Below, piece after piece: positions 12,180-25,121 of a stretch of 64,000 nt of DNA. The notes below the pieces were generated by a model. It worked only from the letters and a program-made list of their open reading frames with translations, had not been told where the DNA came from and searched no databases. Position 1 is the first letter of the stretch. The number at the start of each line of letters is the position of its first letter. This DNA is from Myrica gale (taxonomy: Eukaryota; Streptophyta; Magnoliopsida; Fagales; Myricaceae). Location of the stretch: positions 23,932,921 to 23,996,920 of the forward strand of contig OZ005601.1 of the NCBI GenBank assembly GCA_963930655.1. Direction: 5' to 3'. The translations under genes and the position numbers were made by a program.

Positions 12180-13490
12180 GACTTATAAGTCTCAGTTTTT
12201 TCTCTCAATTTTCATATTAAAAAAGAAAAAGGAGAAAGATGTCACATGACAGCCATCTTGGAGGGACTAAAGTTTTGATGGATTCTAAATTTTAGAGACT
12301 AAGAACTTATTTGACTTTGAACCAAACCCAAAGATAAATTTTATATTTATCCCTAAAATTAAATAATGTGACCCACGTTTACAGTCCCTACAAAAATGAA
12401 CACGCGCGAACAAAATTTCTTCGTCCACGTACACAACTTTTCAATTCTCCTCTAGTACCCGTACTCTCGCAGACCTTAATAAAAATTTATTCGTGCCACA
12501 GACTTTGATGTAGTCAATCAATTGATGTAATCCATGGTACACAATGTAGGACAAAAATATCAAGAGGAAACACATGGACATCAAGTGTTTTAAAGGGATA
12601 ACTACATAAAAGTTTGTAGTAATTTTCATGGATTAATTAGTTATAAGTGTTATGCTATATATATAATATCTTTTAATTAAAAATTACAAAACCGACTCCC
12701 ACCAAAAAGGGTTTACGAACATTGGCCAAAAGACGTTGGCCAAAAGATTCTAAAACGCAACAGTCTTATAATGTGGCCGAAGGAATACGCATGCTATATT
12801 ATTTTGAATACTAAAGGTTGAAAAATGTAAGGGTAACTGAAATTAATTAGTATACAATGACTGATTATCTTTAGCCACCTGCATCCAGCTATCTATTGCA
12901 TTTTCTGCAGACTTTGCTATGAATAATATTTATATATTTAAAATAGGAATATCAAATATGATACTCTAGCCAAAATGATATATATATATATATATGCTAT
13001 ACTTTTGTCCTATACATAAAAGAATTGAAAAGCTGATTATTATATATATGCTCTGGCCAAGATATTAATACTCATGCTATAATCTTTCCAAATACTTGAC
13101 GTGAAATAAATGTATGGGACGGATGGTCCAAACAAACAGATAATCTCGATTGTTAAAAGCTATATTAATACCCATAAGGCCATGATAACCACCATCCAAG
13201 TATATCATTTTTAAAGGAAAAACAGTCTGTATGAAAATATATAGAGATACATATAATAAATTGAAAGCCCAAGTCCACCTATATATATATATATATGAAT
13301 CGCCAAAATTTGAGGTTATTTCGTGCTGCCATTACATGGAAAGCAGTATGGCAATGAGAGAGGCAGCGCATGGTAATTAATTGAGCGTGACAAACTATAT
13401 ATATATATATAATCACCTTTTAAGCAATTTTAATTATTTTTTACAGCTAAACAATATAATCTCAAATTTTTACCCAAACTCTAACATCTT
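12180..13490. other. AT-rich intergenic DNA with TA microsatellites
   Basis: No gene is recognised. Short (TA)n runs occur at about 12979-12996, 13280-13296 and 13396-13410. Confidence 0.5.
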
Positions 13491-13498
13491 TTCATTAA

Positions 13499-13760
13499 AA
13501 AAGGTTAAAGTATCCATTTTATCATTAGGTTTTGACCCTTTTAATAAATAGTCCTTTCATTTTTAAATTGATCATAGAGACCAGCGTTTATAACTTTTGT
13601 CAAAGAAGTCATGCATTTATAACTTTTGTCAAATAGGTCCTTCTGTAAAATTTTATTCTCAAAGTTAAAGTTTCATATATGAGTTCCAATTATAAGTAAA
13701 CACGTGTCACCCAAATCTAAAATCATGTGACTTATAATCTGTTGTTTTTTTAAAAAATAA
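13499..13760. mobile_element. One-armed Mutator-MITE-like fragment
   Basis: The text 'ggttaaagtatccatttt...aggttttgac...aattgatcatagagacc...caattataagt' runs parallel to the left arm of the MULE MITE at 55948-56528. I see no opposing arm or target duplication, so it is probably a truncated relative. Confidence 0.4.
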
Positions 13761-14639
13761 TTAACCAACTTTTCACAAACCCCCAAGAAAAGTCAATCTC
13801 TCAAAAATTTCTCCAGAAAATTTGAAATACGAAAATTTTTTAATAGCCAACATCACCTTAATTAATTATCTAAATAAGACGATAATTACTTTAACTAATA
13901 TCTTCAGGACAAAGATGAGTCAATCGCTTTGCCAGAAAGGAATTGAACATATATAACAGAACACGAGCTGAGATCCCATTAGTCTCGTATTTAATTTATA
14001 ACGTGTCGAGATCATGGTCAAAACCTTGTAAAACAAGATATCGTTGGCCAACAAATAATACTAGCTATCGTGTTCTAAAAGAATATATCTATATTGACAG
14101 TGGCACTTCATGCGGACATTGAAGCACCCGATCAAGTAATTAGCATGCTTAGATTATTTGAGTTATGATGATGAATTCACCTTGTTGTATCGACTATAAT
14201 TTATTTAGCTTGAAATAGACATAATTAGTAAACAATTATGTCCTAATTCCATTCCATCTTTTTTTAAGGGAGAGGAAGAGGGGGGAAAACAATTATGAAA
14301 TAGACATGATTTCACCTTGTTTGTTTAAATTGAGAAACTACTATATATAACAAGTTATAACATGACATTATGGATAATTTATGAAATAAAAGATGCGACC
14401 AATGCTGTCCTCCCCTAGTGAATAAGATTTTGGCAAAAACCCTCATACTTAAGATATATGTCAAATTATATTTCTTGTTGTTTAAGATTTGAAAAAAAGA
14501 CATGTTCAATGATTAGGGGCCAATCTCACACTGCATAATAATAGCTCAATTAGAATTTTAACTTATTACAATATGGATTTATAAATTTTATTGGGACGAG
14601 TTTAATACTACAAGTTCAACGTGATGCAATTAAAATTAG
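13761..14639. other. Intergenic DNA upstream of lipase copy 1
   Basis: AT-rich sequence with no recognisable gene or mobile-element boundary. It is not clearly shared with the other lipase units. Confidence 0.4.
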
Positions 14640-15263
14640 ATTATTAAAGTTTGACCTGAGGGAAAATTAAATCAGGACTTTATTGAGTAATTATTCCCTT
14701 GTCTGAAAGCAATATATATAAGTGGTTTTCCACTAATTGCAGTAAACAAGGATTTGGTAATGAAAGATGCAATAGAAGTGGGTTTCCATTACTTGTAAGT
14801 TACAAGTGGAGTAATTTAACAGAATTAATATTAATTTACATTAATTAAGGTCATACTTTAAGGCCGTTAATTTATTAACTGCCCCATTTTGTCAGTCCAT
14901 GATCCCAAATAAGACCCGATCGAGGGCGGTACCGAACGCTTTACAAAGAGCATGGCTAAGCACTTAGAAAGCAATTTTTCCTATCGTGTCTAAGGACGAC
15001 TACCAATTCTCAAATGATTGATACCACTGATGCGATCCTTCAATTGATGAACTATTCAAAAGTAAAAAATTAAGATTAATTAATAGTTTTACAACAAAAT
15101 GTGATTAACTAATTCCCTTAACAAGCAATATCCCTCGCGACACACCAGCATGCTGTAGCCTGTACCGTATATATAAATTCAGATCCCTTTGCCATTTAGA
15201 AGCATTCCCAATTGAGACATCCCATATAAACTCATCCAACACCTTCTTCATTGGTTTAAAGCT
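14640..15263 (+). promoter_or_regulatory. Upstream region of lipase copy 1
   Basis: The region from about 14640 is shared in order with those of lipase copy 2 (from about 21975) and the orphan at 18950-19313, including 'agtggtttccac' and 'attgatgaactattcaaa' blocks. A TATA-box candidate, TATATATAAA, lies at 15168-15177, about 90 bp before the ATG. The common block implies the duplicated unit carried its own promoter. Confidence 0.6.
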
Positions 15264-16461
15264 ATGGCCCTTAAATCCGAGACTGGTCAATTCTCGGCCA
15301 ATCAATTGTTGCTTAAGCCAGAACAAGCAAGTTTTTATGATCTTGTTCTCTTTCTGCTTTCTCCTAAAACATCAGACTCGACCAAGTTCGTTGAGAACTC
15401 GGAAGCTGCACTGTTCGGAAAGTTTTGGCGCCGATGGTATATCTTCATCTCCCTTCTTGGGCAGAAACTCTTTATCATGGGGGAAAAACCCATGGCTCAG
15501 TTGGGACATGTGCTGGAGCTATGGCTAAATTTGCTTTCAAGTAACGGGGGACCCATCATGCTGGTGGTGAATTTCTTAAGAGGTTTTACATATAATCATT
15601 TTCTCTCTCTTTATCATCTAGGTAGTGTTGTATAATGAGCATCTAATTATTGGCTATTTCCGTATATATGAACCAATTTGCATGCATATATATATACATA
15701 TAATGCGAAAATGCAGTACTAATACTATTGCATAGTTTTTATGTTGATGACAATTTACTAAATTCTATGGGGGTGGTCTAATTTGTGCAGGAAAGGTTGT
15801 CTGGCCAGAAAGCCAATCCGCGACGTACAAATCTCTAATAGAATGTCTTGATGAAAGACTGGATTTAGATAAAAGTATTGGACAAGGTAACAAAGACTAC
15901 AATAAGGCTCTCTCGGTAATGGCCTGCAAAATAGCATACGAAAACGAAGCATTTATCCAGGCCATAGTCGAAGATCATTGGAACGTACGTACGATCGATT
16001 TACATGGAAACTAGATATATATGCATGTGATCTGTTTGAATTTTCCATTCTTATATATGATGGCTATCAGGGAATAATATTTCTTTCTCGTTTTTTGCAG
16101 ATGAAATTCGTGAAGTATTACAACTGCTGGAACGGTACGTGAGAAGCAACTAGATCTGCAATTAAAACGTTTATGTGATAACAGCCACAGGCTTAGGTTG
16201 CCTACAACTGTACAAATAACCGGCTGGCTATAAGTTTGACTTCTCTTAAAATTAACAAGATAAAATATTGACGGTTCTATAGTAGTACTCCAAGTTAAAG
16301 CACGCTCTCCACAATCTACTAAAATAAAATCATTTATTAGGAGATTCCATTAATGGTTGCATTATATATCATCATATGGCATTAGATCAAGATTGACTTA
16401 TAAGTAAAAAGGGAGATGATACTGTGAATCCGTTCGGTTTTCTTCCTTTCTGTAGCCTAAA

Positions 16462-16501
<40 letters not shown>

Positions 16502-17625
16502 TCAAGAGAGGTCTCGCATTCTAAAGATGGGAGTAATTTTACTTCTCGAGAAAGCTCTATGATTAGCCATTTTACCTTTTAATTACATGCATATCTTATT
16601 TTTCTTGATGATCTTTTTATTCATTTGGAGATTACTATTGACAGATTACCAACAACAATTTTCAACTCAAGCCATCATGTTCCAAAATACCAAGGATAAC
16701 CCAAACCTAATCGTGGTTGCATTTAAGGGCACTAACCCATTCGATGCGGTAGCATGGAGGGCAGATTTCGATTTGTCGTGGGTTGAGTTTGCAGGCGTGG
16801 GTAAGTTACACAGTGGCTTCTGCAAAGCTCTTGGCATGCAGAAGGAGTACAACGGCTTTCCCAAAGAAATAAAACAAGGAAGTGACCAAAGACAGTTTGC
16901 TTACTACGCAATCAGAGAAAGACTCAGAGACATGCTGCAAAAGAATGAGAATGCCAAATTTGTAGTGACAGGACACAGCTTGGGTGGGGCATTAGCGGTT
17001 CTGTTTATGGGTGTGCTAGCAATACACGAGGAGGAATGGCTGATGGACAAGTTGGAGGGTGTATACACATTTGGGCAACCGAGGGTTGGAGACGAGCAAT
17101 TGGGGGTGTATATGACGGACAAGTTGACCAAGTATGATGTGAGGTATTTGAGGCATGTTTACAGCAATGACATGGTGCCTAGGGCCCCTTACGATGACGA
17201 TTATATCTTCTTTAAGCATTTTGGCCCCTGCCTCTTCTACAACTTCCTCTACCTTGGGAGGGTTAGTGCTCTTTCTCTTTAAGTCGCTAGTCATATGTGA
17301 ATTAAGATATTGTACAATGACACGATGCATTATGCTTCGAATATTGCAGGCTTACAGTGAGGAGCCAAATAAGAACTACTTCTCAGTATTCTGGGTCATC
17401 CCCAAGTACATAACTGCATATGTGGAGTTGATCAGGAGTTTCGTAATCCCATATATAAGGGGTCCAGATTACAAAGAAACTTTGTTAATGAAAATGTTTA
17501 GGGCTTCTGGATTGGTGATCCCTGGACTTCCAGCACATAGTACTCAAGATTATGTTAACGTCACACGTTTGGGATCCCTTACAGCCTCTAAGACAACACA
17601 ATCCAAATCATCAAAAAATTCCTGA
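15264..17625 (+). CDS. OBL1-like class 3 triacylglycerol lipase, copy 1
   Basis: Five exons give an open 479-residue protein: 15264-15582, 15791-15984, 16101-16134, 16645-17261 and 17350-17625, all with GT-AG introns and matching phases. The protein has the alpha/beta-hydrolase (lipase class 3) core, with nucleophile motif GHSLGG (Ser294), 'SNDMVPR' with the presumed acid Asp358, and 'PAHSTQDYVN' with the presumed His451. Residues about 65-100 are hydrophobic, as expected of the N-terminal lipid-droplet or membrane-associating part of oil-body lipases. Such enzymes hydrolyse triacylglycerol on oil bodies in seeds or pollen. Intron 3 carries a 33-bp poly(A) run. It is a tandem duplicate of the gene at 22598. 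The OBL1 name rests on motifs; another class 3 lipase subgroup is possible. Confidence 0.87.
16465..16497 (+). repeat. 33-bp poly(A) run in lipase intron 3
   Basis: An uninterrupted A tract lies inside intron 3 of lipase copy 1. The corresponding intron of copy 2 lacks it, so it arose or expanded after the duplication. It could be a retroposon tail, but no body or target duplication is evident. Confidence 0.8.
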
Positions 17626-18949
17626 AGTTGGCTGGCCCACTGGGTCGCTATACACATCATCTACCCTCAATTGCAGAGGCATACTGACTCACGAAGCAAG
17701 CTATTACTCAAAATTAATTTTGAGTTATGTATTTCAAAATAATTAGCTAGCAAATTATGTGTGGTTGAAAATCTTTATAGTGCTCTTCATTAATGCTCCA
17801 AACTGTGTTCAATTTCAAGTTTTCAAAAAAAAATTATGGCTATTTCTATTACAAGTGATTTGGCTTGTTCAAGTTACTAATTTTCAAGATATTAATATCT
17901 TTGTTCATGACTTTTACTTTTCCAGCATGTTCTTTCATTTCCTTTGAGTCGCTTCGAGTCTTGATTGTTTTATTTTGAAGATGTACGTTTTATTTACCTT
18001 TGCTTGGAGGGTTGTGCCAAGTTACAATAAGGGTGTATTTTCCTGAATAAAATAATAAAAGCAAATCTTAGTATGTGGCTTGCATCCCAAATAATGTGAT
18101 GCCATGGAACTTTTGGGAACAGAGTATTAAGTGAATGCATTGGAGTATCAGCACCAATAAAAAAAGGAGAGAGAGAGTAGAATGGAGCATTCATGATACA
18201 ATTAGAGTTGTGCATAAGTCTCTTCAACGGATTTATCAATGAAAGGTCGTTCATATCCGTCGAGGTGCTAACATGTTCGCGCATCAATTCACTCGTTGGG
18301 TTGCTTTTAGAGTTTATTCTGAAAGCTACCCGTTTGTTACAAATCAACTTGAAGATTTGTCTTGGTTATGTACCTTTTGATATAAAAAAAGGACTCTAGT
18401 ACTATTGTACCTTTTAGTACAGATATATATTAAAGAGTGAAATAAATAAATAAATATTTCATGTTGACACAAAATAGTCCTTTCAATATAAAAAAAAATA
18501 ACAAAAAAGGAAGAAGAAGAAAGAATACCCTCAAATTAATCATGCAATGTATCTTCATTGAAATATATATATTAGGTACGTAGGACTATAATAATTGTTA
18601 AGGAGGATGCTCCAGGAGTGGCTCATAAGCTGGTTCCACTATATCTTCAAGAGTTATGATTTAGATGTTGTGTAGGTTAACCCAATAAGTCTACTTTATT
18701 GGCCCTCTAAAATGTGTGATTCCTTTCTCCTTCTTCAATTGACCAAGGAAAAAAAACAAAAAGGTAGCATTAATTATGTTGCTCATAATAAAAACTGTTT
18801 TTCAATCTTTGTCGAGTGTCCAATCCCACATTCGAGTGAAACATAGTAAAAGTTGGTTTTCGTAAATTTGATTTACGGATTCTCATGCACTTTACCTAGT
18901 TTTCTTTTTAAGGTAATATTATTCAACCATAATCAAGGCATGAAGTAAG
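17626..18949. other. Lipase 3' flank and intergenic DNA
   Basis: The first 400 bp or so match the 3' flank of lipase copy 2 (25122-25550), for example the shared 'caaattatgtgtggttgaaa', so the duplicated unit reaches about 18040. The rest shows no gene. Confidence 0.55.
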
Positions 18950-19313
18950 GGAAATTTAATTAAGGACCTTATTCAGTAATTATTTCGCTTATCTGAATGC
19001 AATATAAGTGGGTTTCCACTAATTGCAGCAAACAAAGATTTGGTGAACATGTCAAATTAATTACTTTGTAAGGCCTATAGTTAATTATGTATCTGCTCAA
19101 TTTTTTCTAACCTTGATATATCCCAAATTAGATCCGAGGGCGTTGGCCTTACAAAGAACATGGCTAAGCACCATGCTCGCTGGACTGATGCGACCCTTGA
19201 ATTGATGAACTATTCAAACGTCAAAAAAGTTAAGATTAACTAATTGCTAACTAAAAAATCTGAGACCAACTAATTCCATGCACCAACAAGAGCAATCCCT
19301 CCGGTGCCCTATT
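18950..19313 (+). repeat. Orphan copy of the lipase upstream region
   Basis: From 'gggaaatttaattaagg' onward the sequence matches the upstream regions of both intact lipases, including 'gtgggtttccactaattgca', 'ccgagggcg' and 'ttgaattgatgaactattc'. The match stops near 19305, before the TATA box and coding region, where an LTR begins at 19314. No lipase exons follow it. It is best read as the promoter-side relic of a third tandem unit. Confidence 0.7.
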
Positions 19314-20600
19314 TGTTGAGAGATATAACGACAAACAAACAATGGAATAGTTCTTCTCTCTAGATGAAAGCAAATAGAGTGCAATCTCAACAACTATACG
19401 TACTGAAAATAATCGCAAGATAATCAATCACATCAAGTCAAAACAACATAAGAAATTTTTCCGGTGTGAGGAAAAAAAACCACAAGACCTAGTGCAGTCA
19501 AATCTCCACTATAAATCAAATAATGGGTACACAAAGTCTTCTCTAGTCACAACTACAGGCTACCACTCAGATCTTCAAGATTATATTACTTGGCAAATAC
19601 AACAGAAAAAAACATAGAGAAATACCAACCAATCCGCGGTTACTGTTTTCAGATTGTAACTCCTTGTATCCTGAACGCCTCCTCCAAATTTCAGCTCAAT
19701 CGGACCACAGAAGAAAATGGATCTAGCCTTTGATGAAACTTGGGCGTGAAAGAGAAAAGTTGCCTCTTTTTTTTTCTTTCTCTTCTTTTTAATCCGTCCA
19801 ACTTAAAGAATTCTTCCTTAGAGTTATAAGTTAAAACCCTAATGGGCTTTGGGCCTTATTAAAAGACCCCCAATTGGGCTTTCCTTCACATAGAAGGAAT
19901 TAACCCAACAAATCTCCCTCTTCTGACTATGTGGAGAAAATCGTCATCCTGTCGATCGAACAAAAATATTCAAGCTTCTGCCTTGGTAGCGCTTTTGTCA
20001 ACATATCAAAATCATTATCATCAGTGTGAACTTTCTCAAGTTCCAGTAATTTATCATTCAACACATCTCTGATCCAATGGTATCGAATATCAATACGCTT
20101 CGATCTTGCATGGATACTTAGCAAGATGAATAGCACTCTAGATATCACAAAACAACACATATATTTCCTGCGTGAAACCAAGTTCTCTCATGAACTTCTT
20201 TGTCCATTACAACTCTTTAGCAGCTTTTATTGCTGCAATAAGTTCTGCCTCTCTCGTAGAAAAGGTAATACACTTGTGAAGTCTTGATTGTCAAGCAACA
20301 GCCACACCTGCAAAAGTGATCAGATTACCCGAAGTAGACTTCCGAGTATCAACATCTTCTGTCATATCTCCATCTATGTAGCCAACTAGTAATGCTTGTC
20401 CAATTTCAAAACCAAGTCTCACACTAGAAGTACCTTGAAGATACCTCATCATCCACTTAACTCTATTTCAATGCTCCCTTCCCGGATTTGACAAGAATCG
20501 GCTATCTACACCCATTGCACGGGGTATATCTGGTCTTGTGCAAACCATCGCATACATCAAACTTCCTACTACTAAGGCATAAGGAACTCTTGCCAACGAG
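19314..20600 (-). mobile_element. Ty1/copia 3' fragment: LTR plus RNase H region
   Basis: On the minus strand the pol C-terminus is recognisable in broken frames: 'RPDI', 'VKWMMRYLQGT', 'STSGNLITFAG', 'HARSKRIDIRYHWIRD' and 'DMLTKALPRQKLE', the last being a hallmark of the copia RNase H end. A purine-rich tract, AGAAGAGGGAG, comes next, then an LTR at 19314-19910 (597 bp) that in this orientation starts TGTTGGG and ends CTCAACA. The upstream pol is missing where CACTA-derived DNA begins near 20600. Stops within the pol part make it a pseudogene. Confidence 0.75.
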
Positions 20601-21937
20601 CAAGAGCTTTGTTATTAAATAATAAATTTATATTTTTATTATTTAAATAAATGACTTACGTATTTTAATATGCATGTTCTATATTTATTTTGATGTACAG
20701 AAAAATCCAGAATCTGATGAGATTAGTCTTGTGTTGCTATACAAAAAGACACATACTAATAAAGATGGCATGTGGACATCAGAAGATGCACGAGAAAATT
20801 TTTAAGTTTTAACGTCAAATTTAATGATGCATTCATATGCGTTTACGTTTCATATATGCTAATTTTGTCTTTCCTTTTTAAAAAATTTTGTAGGAAAAAA
20901 TTGAAGCGTTGTTACAGTTGCAGCACGAGTCAGAGGGAAAGTCATACACCGAAGTGGAGATTTCCACTGAGGCGTTGGGGACGAAAGCGGGTTACGTACG
21001 AGGTTTAGGCCGCTCAGTACGGTCTGTTGGATCATCTTCGTCAGCAGGGTCCGTTGATATGTCCCTGAGATTGGAAGAGGCCAGATTAGAGATTGAGAAG
21101 ATGAGACCTAGACAGATAGAATATGAAGCGCTTCTGGTCAAGCTGTCAGATATGGAGCAGACAATGCTAGAGCATCTACAGATGATAGAGGAGCAGCAAC
21201 GAAAGAAAGACAAAGAGCTGATGCAGATCATGACGGAGCAGCAACGGAAAAAAGATGAAGAGCATCAGAAGATAATGCAGGAACAACAAAGAAAACTAGT
21301 GGAACAACAAGAACGGAGGATGCAAATAATGGCGGGGCAGATGCGAAAGCAGATGATGGAGCAGATCAGACAGTTGCAATCTCGTACTACGCTCAAACGA
21401 AAATTTTGGTAAATTTATGTATTTTCACTACTTTGTCTGTATTTATTGATTATGTCATTTATATACTTTTAATGACGATTCCATATTTGTAGATATTTTA
21501 TTATACTACGATTATTGAATATATTTTAATTTCTATAATTAATAAATTAATTTTAAAAATTTAATTAAATTAATTAAATATGTTGTGTGCACGCCTACCC
21601 GAACAGTTATTCATGGTATCGTGCGCACGCCTACAAGAACAGTCCGAACGATATTTCAGGCATGCACCCTTTTTATTTGGAAGTTGTTTGCACGGTAATA
21701 AAACATGTTCCCACGTTTTTATCGGATAAGCGTCCGAACCTTGCTTCTAAAAGTTCGAATGGTTTTTGAAGCTGACAAAAAATATTTCGTTATAATGAAA
21801 ACGGTGCGGACTTCTTCACAAATTCTTCCAAACAATTATACATTACCGTGCAGACGTTTTTACAAAACCGTGCAGACGTATATTCCGTGACAAAAATTAT
21901 ACTTTGGGTGACAAACAAGTATTTTTTTCTTGTAGTG
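20600..21937 (+). mobile_element. CACTA transposon 3' end
   Basis: The right end CTTGTAGTG (21929-21937, inverse of CACTACAAG) is the CACTA terminus. It is preceded by subterminal repeats of the type 'accgtgcagacg' at 21590-21890. Inside is the 3' part of a plant CACTA ORF2 (see 20700-21412). The 5' boundary is not seen; the element is joined to copia DNA near 20600. The element has lost its left half, or that half lies elsewhere. Confidence 0.7.
20700..21412 (+). pseudogene. CACTA ORF2-like (transposase-24 family) 3' exons
   Basis: Two exon-like blocks are visible. About 20700-20802 reads '...NPESDEISLVLLYKKTHTN' then 'KDGMWTSEDARE'. An intron ending TTTTGTAG at about 20893 leads to 20894-21412, which reads 'EKIEALLQLQHESEGKSY', 'TEVEISTEALGTKAGYVRG' and 'LGRSVRS'. 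This order is typical of the plant Ptta/En/Spm transposase_24 domain. The last 100 residues or so form a Gln/Glu/Lys-rich coiled coil with repeated 'EQQRKKDEE' units, ending 'KRKFW'. The 5' part is missing, so the gene is broken. In complete elements this protein is thought to bind subterminal repeats. Confidence 0.65.
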
Positions 21938-21974
21938 GTAGCGTCAATGGCAGAAAAAAAAAACAACTCTGAAT

Positions 21975-22597
21975 TTTAGATTAATAAAGTTTGATCTAAA
22001 TTAAGGAAAATTAAATCACGGTCTCATTGAATAATTATTCGCTAATCTGAATGCAATATAAGTGGGTTTCCACTACTTACACTAAACTTAAAGATTTGGT
22101 AAAGGTATATATCAAAATTTCGATATGGGTTTCCATTACTTTTGAAGTCATAGGTGGGGAAGTTTAACAGAATTTACTTTACATTTGTTGGTGATCATGC
22201 TTTAAGGCCTATTAAGGGTGTTATAAGTACTGCACAATTTTTTCTATCCTTGATCCCAAATTAGAACCTAGGGCGGTGGCTTACTAAGAGTATGGAGGAC
22301 TAACAATTCTTAATGATTCACAGGACTGATTAAACAGTACTTGAATTGATGAACTATTCAAAAGTATAGAATTAAGATTAATTAATTGCTAGCAAAATAA
22401 TTTAAGATTAACTAATTATTCTACTAACGAGCATCGATGATCCCTGATCGTGAACACCTATTCTATTTCGAAAAAGATCGGACACTCTAGCATGCTTTAC
22501 GGTGTCTATAAATACAGATCTCTTTGCCATTTAGAAGTATTCCCAATTGAGACATTGGCATATAAACTCAGCCAACACTTTTCCATTCCTCCAAGCC
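21975..22597 (+). promoter_or_regulatory. Upstream region of lipase copy 2
   Basis: Homologous to 14640-15263 and to the orphan block at 18950-19313. A TATA-box candidate, CTATAAATAC, lies at 22506-22515, about 85 bp upstream of the ATG, and the start context is GCCATGG. The core promoter differs from that of copy 1 (TATATATAAA). The CACTA right end sits less than 40 bp upstream of the shared block. Confidence 0.6.
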
Positions 22598-25121
22598 ATG
22601 GCCACCCTTGACGGGACGTCTAGTCAAGCCTGGACAAATCAATTGCTGCTTAAGCCAGAACAAGCAAGCTTCTATGATCTTGTTCGCTTCCTGCTTTCTC
22701 CTAAAGCATCAGACACGAGCAAATTCCTTGAGAACTCGGAAGCAGAAGCGTTCGGACGCTTTTGGCGCCGATGGTACATCTTCAACTCCCTTCTTCTGCA
22801 GAAACTCCTCATCATGTTCGGAACACCCATGACTCAGTTTGGATATATGCTGGTGCTATGGCTAAATTTTCTCTCAAGTAACGGGGGACCCCTCATGCTG
22901 GTGGTGAATTTCTTTACAGGTTTTAGTAATCACTTTTTCTCTTTTTCTTTTTATCACATTGTATATAACGAGCATCTAATTAGTGGTTATTTCCGTATAT
23001 ATATATGAACCAATTTGCGTGCATCTATATATATATGTGCGCAAAGATATATATAGTCCGAAAATGCCGTAATAATGCTACTGCGTAGTTGTTATATTAA
23101 TGGTAATTTTCTAAATTCTATGGGGTGGTCTAATTTATGCAGGAAAGGTGGTTTGGCCAGAAAGGACGTCGGCGACGTACAAATCTGTAGTGGACTGTCT
23201 TGATGAAAGAGTGGAGTTAGATAAAAGTATTGGACAAGGTAACAAAGAATACAATAAGGCTCTCTCAGTAATTGCCAGCAAAATAGCATATGAAAACGAA
23301 GCATTTATCCTGGCCATAGTCGAAGATCATTGGAACGTACGTACGAGTAACATGGAAATTAGCTATATGCTTCAAACATTTGAATTTGCTCTTCTTATAT
23401 ATGATGGCTATCGGGAATAATGTTTCTTTCTCGTTTTTCACAGATGCAATTAGTGAAGTATTACAACTGCTGGAACGGTACGTGAGAAGCAACTCTGTAA
23501 TTCTTAAAATAAACTTAGGCTTAGGTTACCTAGGAGTATACAGAAATAAGCTGCTCGGTAAATTTAATTCACTCTTAAATTTATTAGATAGATAAAAAAA
23601 AAACAAAAACAAAATGACAGTTCTAGAGCAAGGTAGACATCTTTGGGATATAAGAATGCAGTCCAAGTTAAAGCACGCTCTCCTCAATCGATTAAAATAA
23701 TATCATTTCATACGATCTCTCATTAATGGGTTTGCACTATCTTGATCAGCATCATGGATGCTGATCCTTCTACACAGTCGAGCCTATATATCATCAAATG
23801 ACATGAGATAAATAATGTGTATTCTTTCCATATATGCATGTATCGTGAATGTATGTATGTATGAATGTATCTTACATTCTTGTTCTATATATGTGAATCG
23901 GTACAGTTTTCTTCCTTTCTATAGCCTATATGATATAAATTGGATTTAAGAGGTATCCCATTCTAAAGATGGGCGTAATTTTAGTTCTCGAGAAAATCTA
24001 TGATTGACCATTTTACCTCTCAATTACAAGCATATCTTACTTCTCTTGATGATCTTTTCATTCATTTGGATATAACGATTTACAGATTACCAAGAAAAAT
24101 ATTCAACTCAAGCCATCATGTTCCAAAATACGAAGGATAATCCAAACCTGATTGTGGTTGCATTTAAGGGCACTGACCCATTCGATCCAGTAGCATGGCA
24201 GGCAGATTTCGATTTGTCGTGGGTTGAGTTTGCAGGCGTGGGTAAGTTACATAGTGGCTTCTGTAAAGCTCTTGGCATGCAGAAGAAGTACAACGGCTTT
24301 CCCAAAGAAATAGAACAAGGAAGTGACCAAAGGCAGTTCGCTTACTACGCAATCAGAGAAAGACTCAGAGACATGCTGCAAAAGAATGAGAATGCCAAAT
24401 TCGTAGTGACAGGACACAGCTTGGGAGGGGCATTAGCGGTTCTGTTTTTGACTGTGCTAGCAATACACGAGGAGGAATGGTTGATGGATAAGTTGGAGGG
24501 TGTATACACATTTGGGCAACCGAGGGTCGGAGACGAGCAATTCGGGGTTTATATGAAGGACAAGTTGACCAAGTATGATGTGAGGTATTTGAGGCATGTT
24601 TACAGCAATGACATTGTGCCTAGGGCCCCTTACGATGACGATTATATCTTCTTTAAGCATTTTGGCCCCTGCCTCTTCTACAATTTCCTCTACCTTGGGA
24701 GGGTTAGTGCTCGTTCTCTTTCTCTATAAGTTGTTAGTGATGTCTGAAAGATTCTTCCCATTAGAATTGAAACAAAATCATTTGAAATTTCAGATAATAT
24801 TGTACAATGCTACTAACACTGTGTATTATGCTTGGAATGCAGGTAGAAAGCGAGGAGCCGAATAAAAACTACTTCTCAGTGTTCTGGGTCATCCCCAAGT
24901 ACATAACTGCATATTTGGAGGTGATCAGGAGTTTCATAATCCCATATATAAGGGGTCCAGACTACAAAGAAAATTTGTTAATGAAAATTTACAGGGTGGT
25001 AGTTGGTTTGGTGATTCCTGGAGTAACAGCACATGGTACTCAAGATTACATTAACGTCACCCGATTGGGATCCCTTACGGCTTTTAAGACAACACAATCA
25101 AATTCATCAAAAAGCTCCTAA
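22598..25121 (+). CDS. OBL1-like class 3 triacylglycerol lipase, copy 2
   Basis: Exons 22598-22919, 23143-23336, 23444-23477, 24086-24702 and 24843-25121 give 481 residues. Phases are identical to copy 1 and exons 2-4 have the same lengths. The start 'MATLDG' has a good plant context. The triad is readable as Ser295 in GHSLGG, Asp359 in 'SNDIVPR' and His453 in 'TAHGTQDY'. The N-terminal hydrophobic stretch 'LLLQKLLIM...LVLWLNFLSS' could anchor the enzyme to oil bodies. Copies 1 and 2 differ mainly at the N-terminus and in scattered residues ('GTNPFDAVAW' against 'GTDPFDPVAW'), and no stop is seen in either. Expected activity is hydrolysis of storage triacylglycerol; substrate range cannot be read from sequence. 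Confidence 0.87.

Noticed and set aside
3735..21937. A single 18-kb CACTA transposon carrying a lipase gene
   Set aside because: The 3-bp flanks and the subterminal repeats at the two ends do not match, so I treat them as separate elements.
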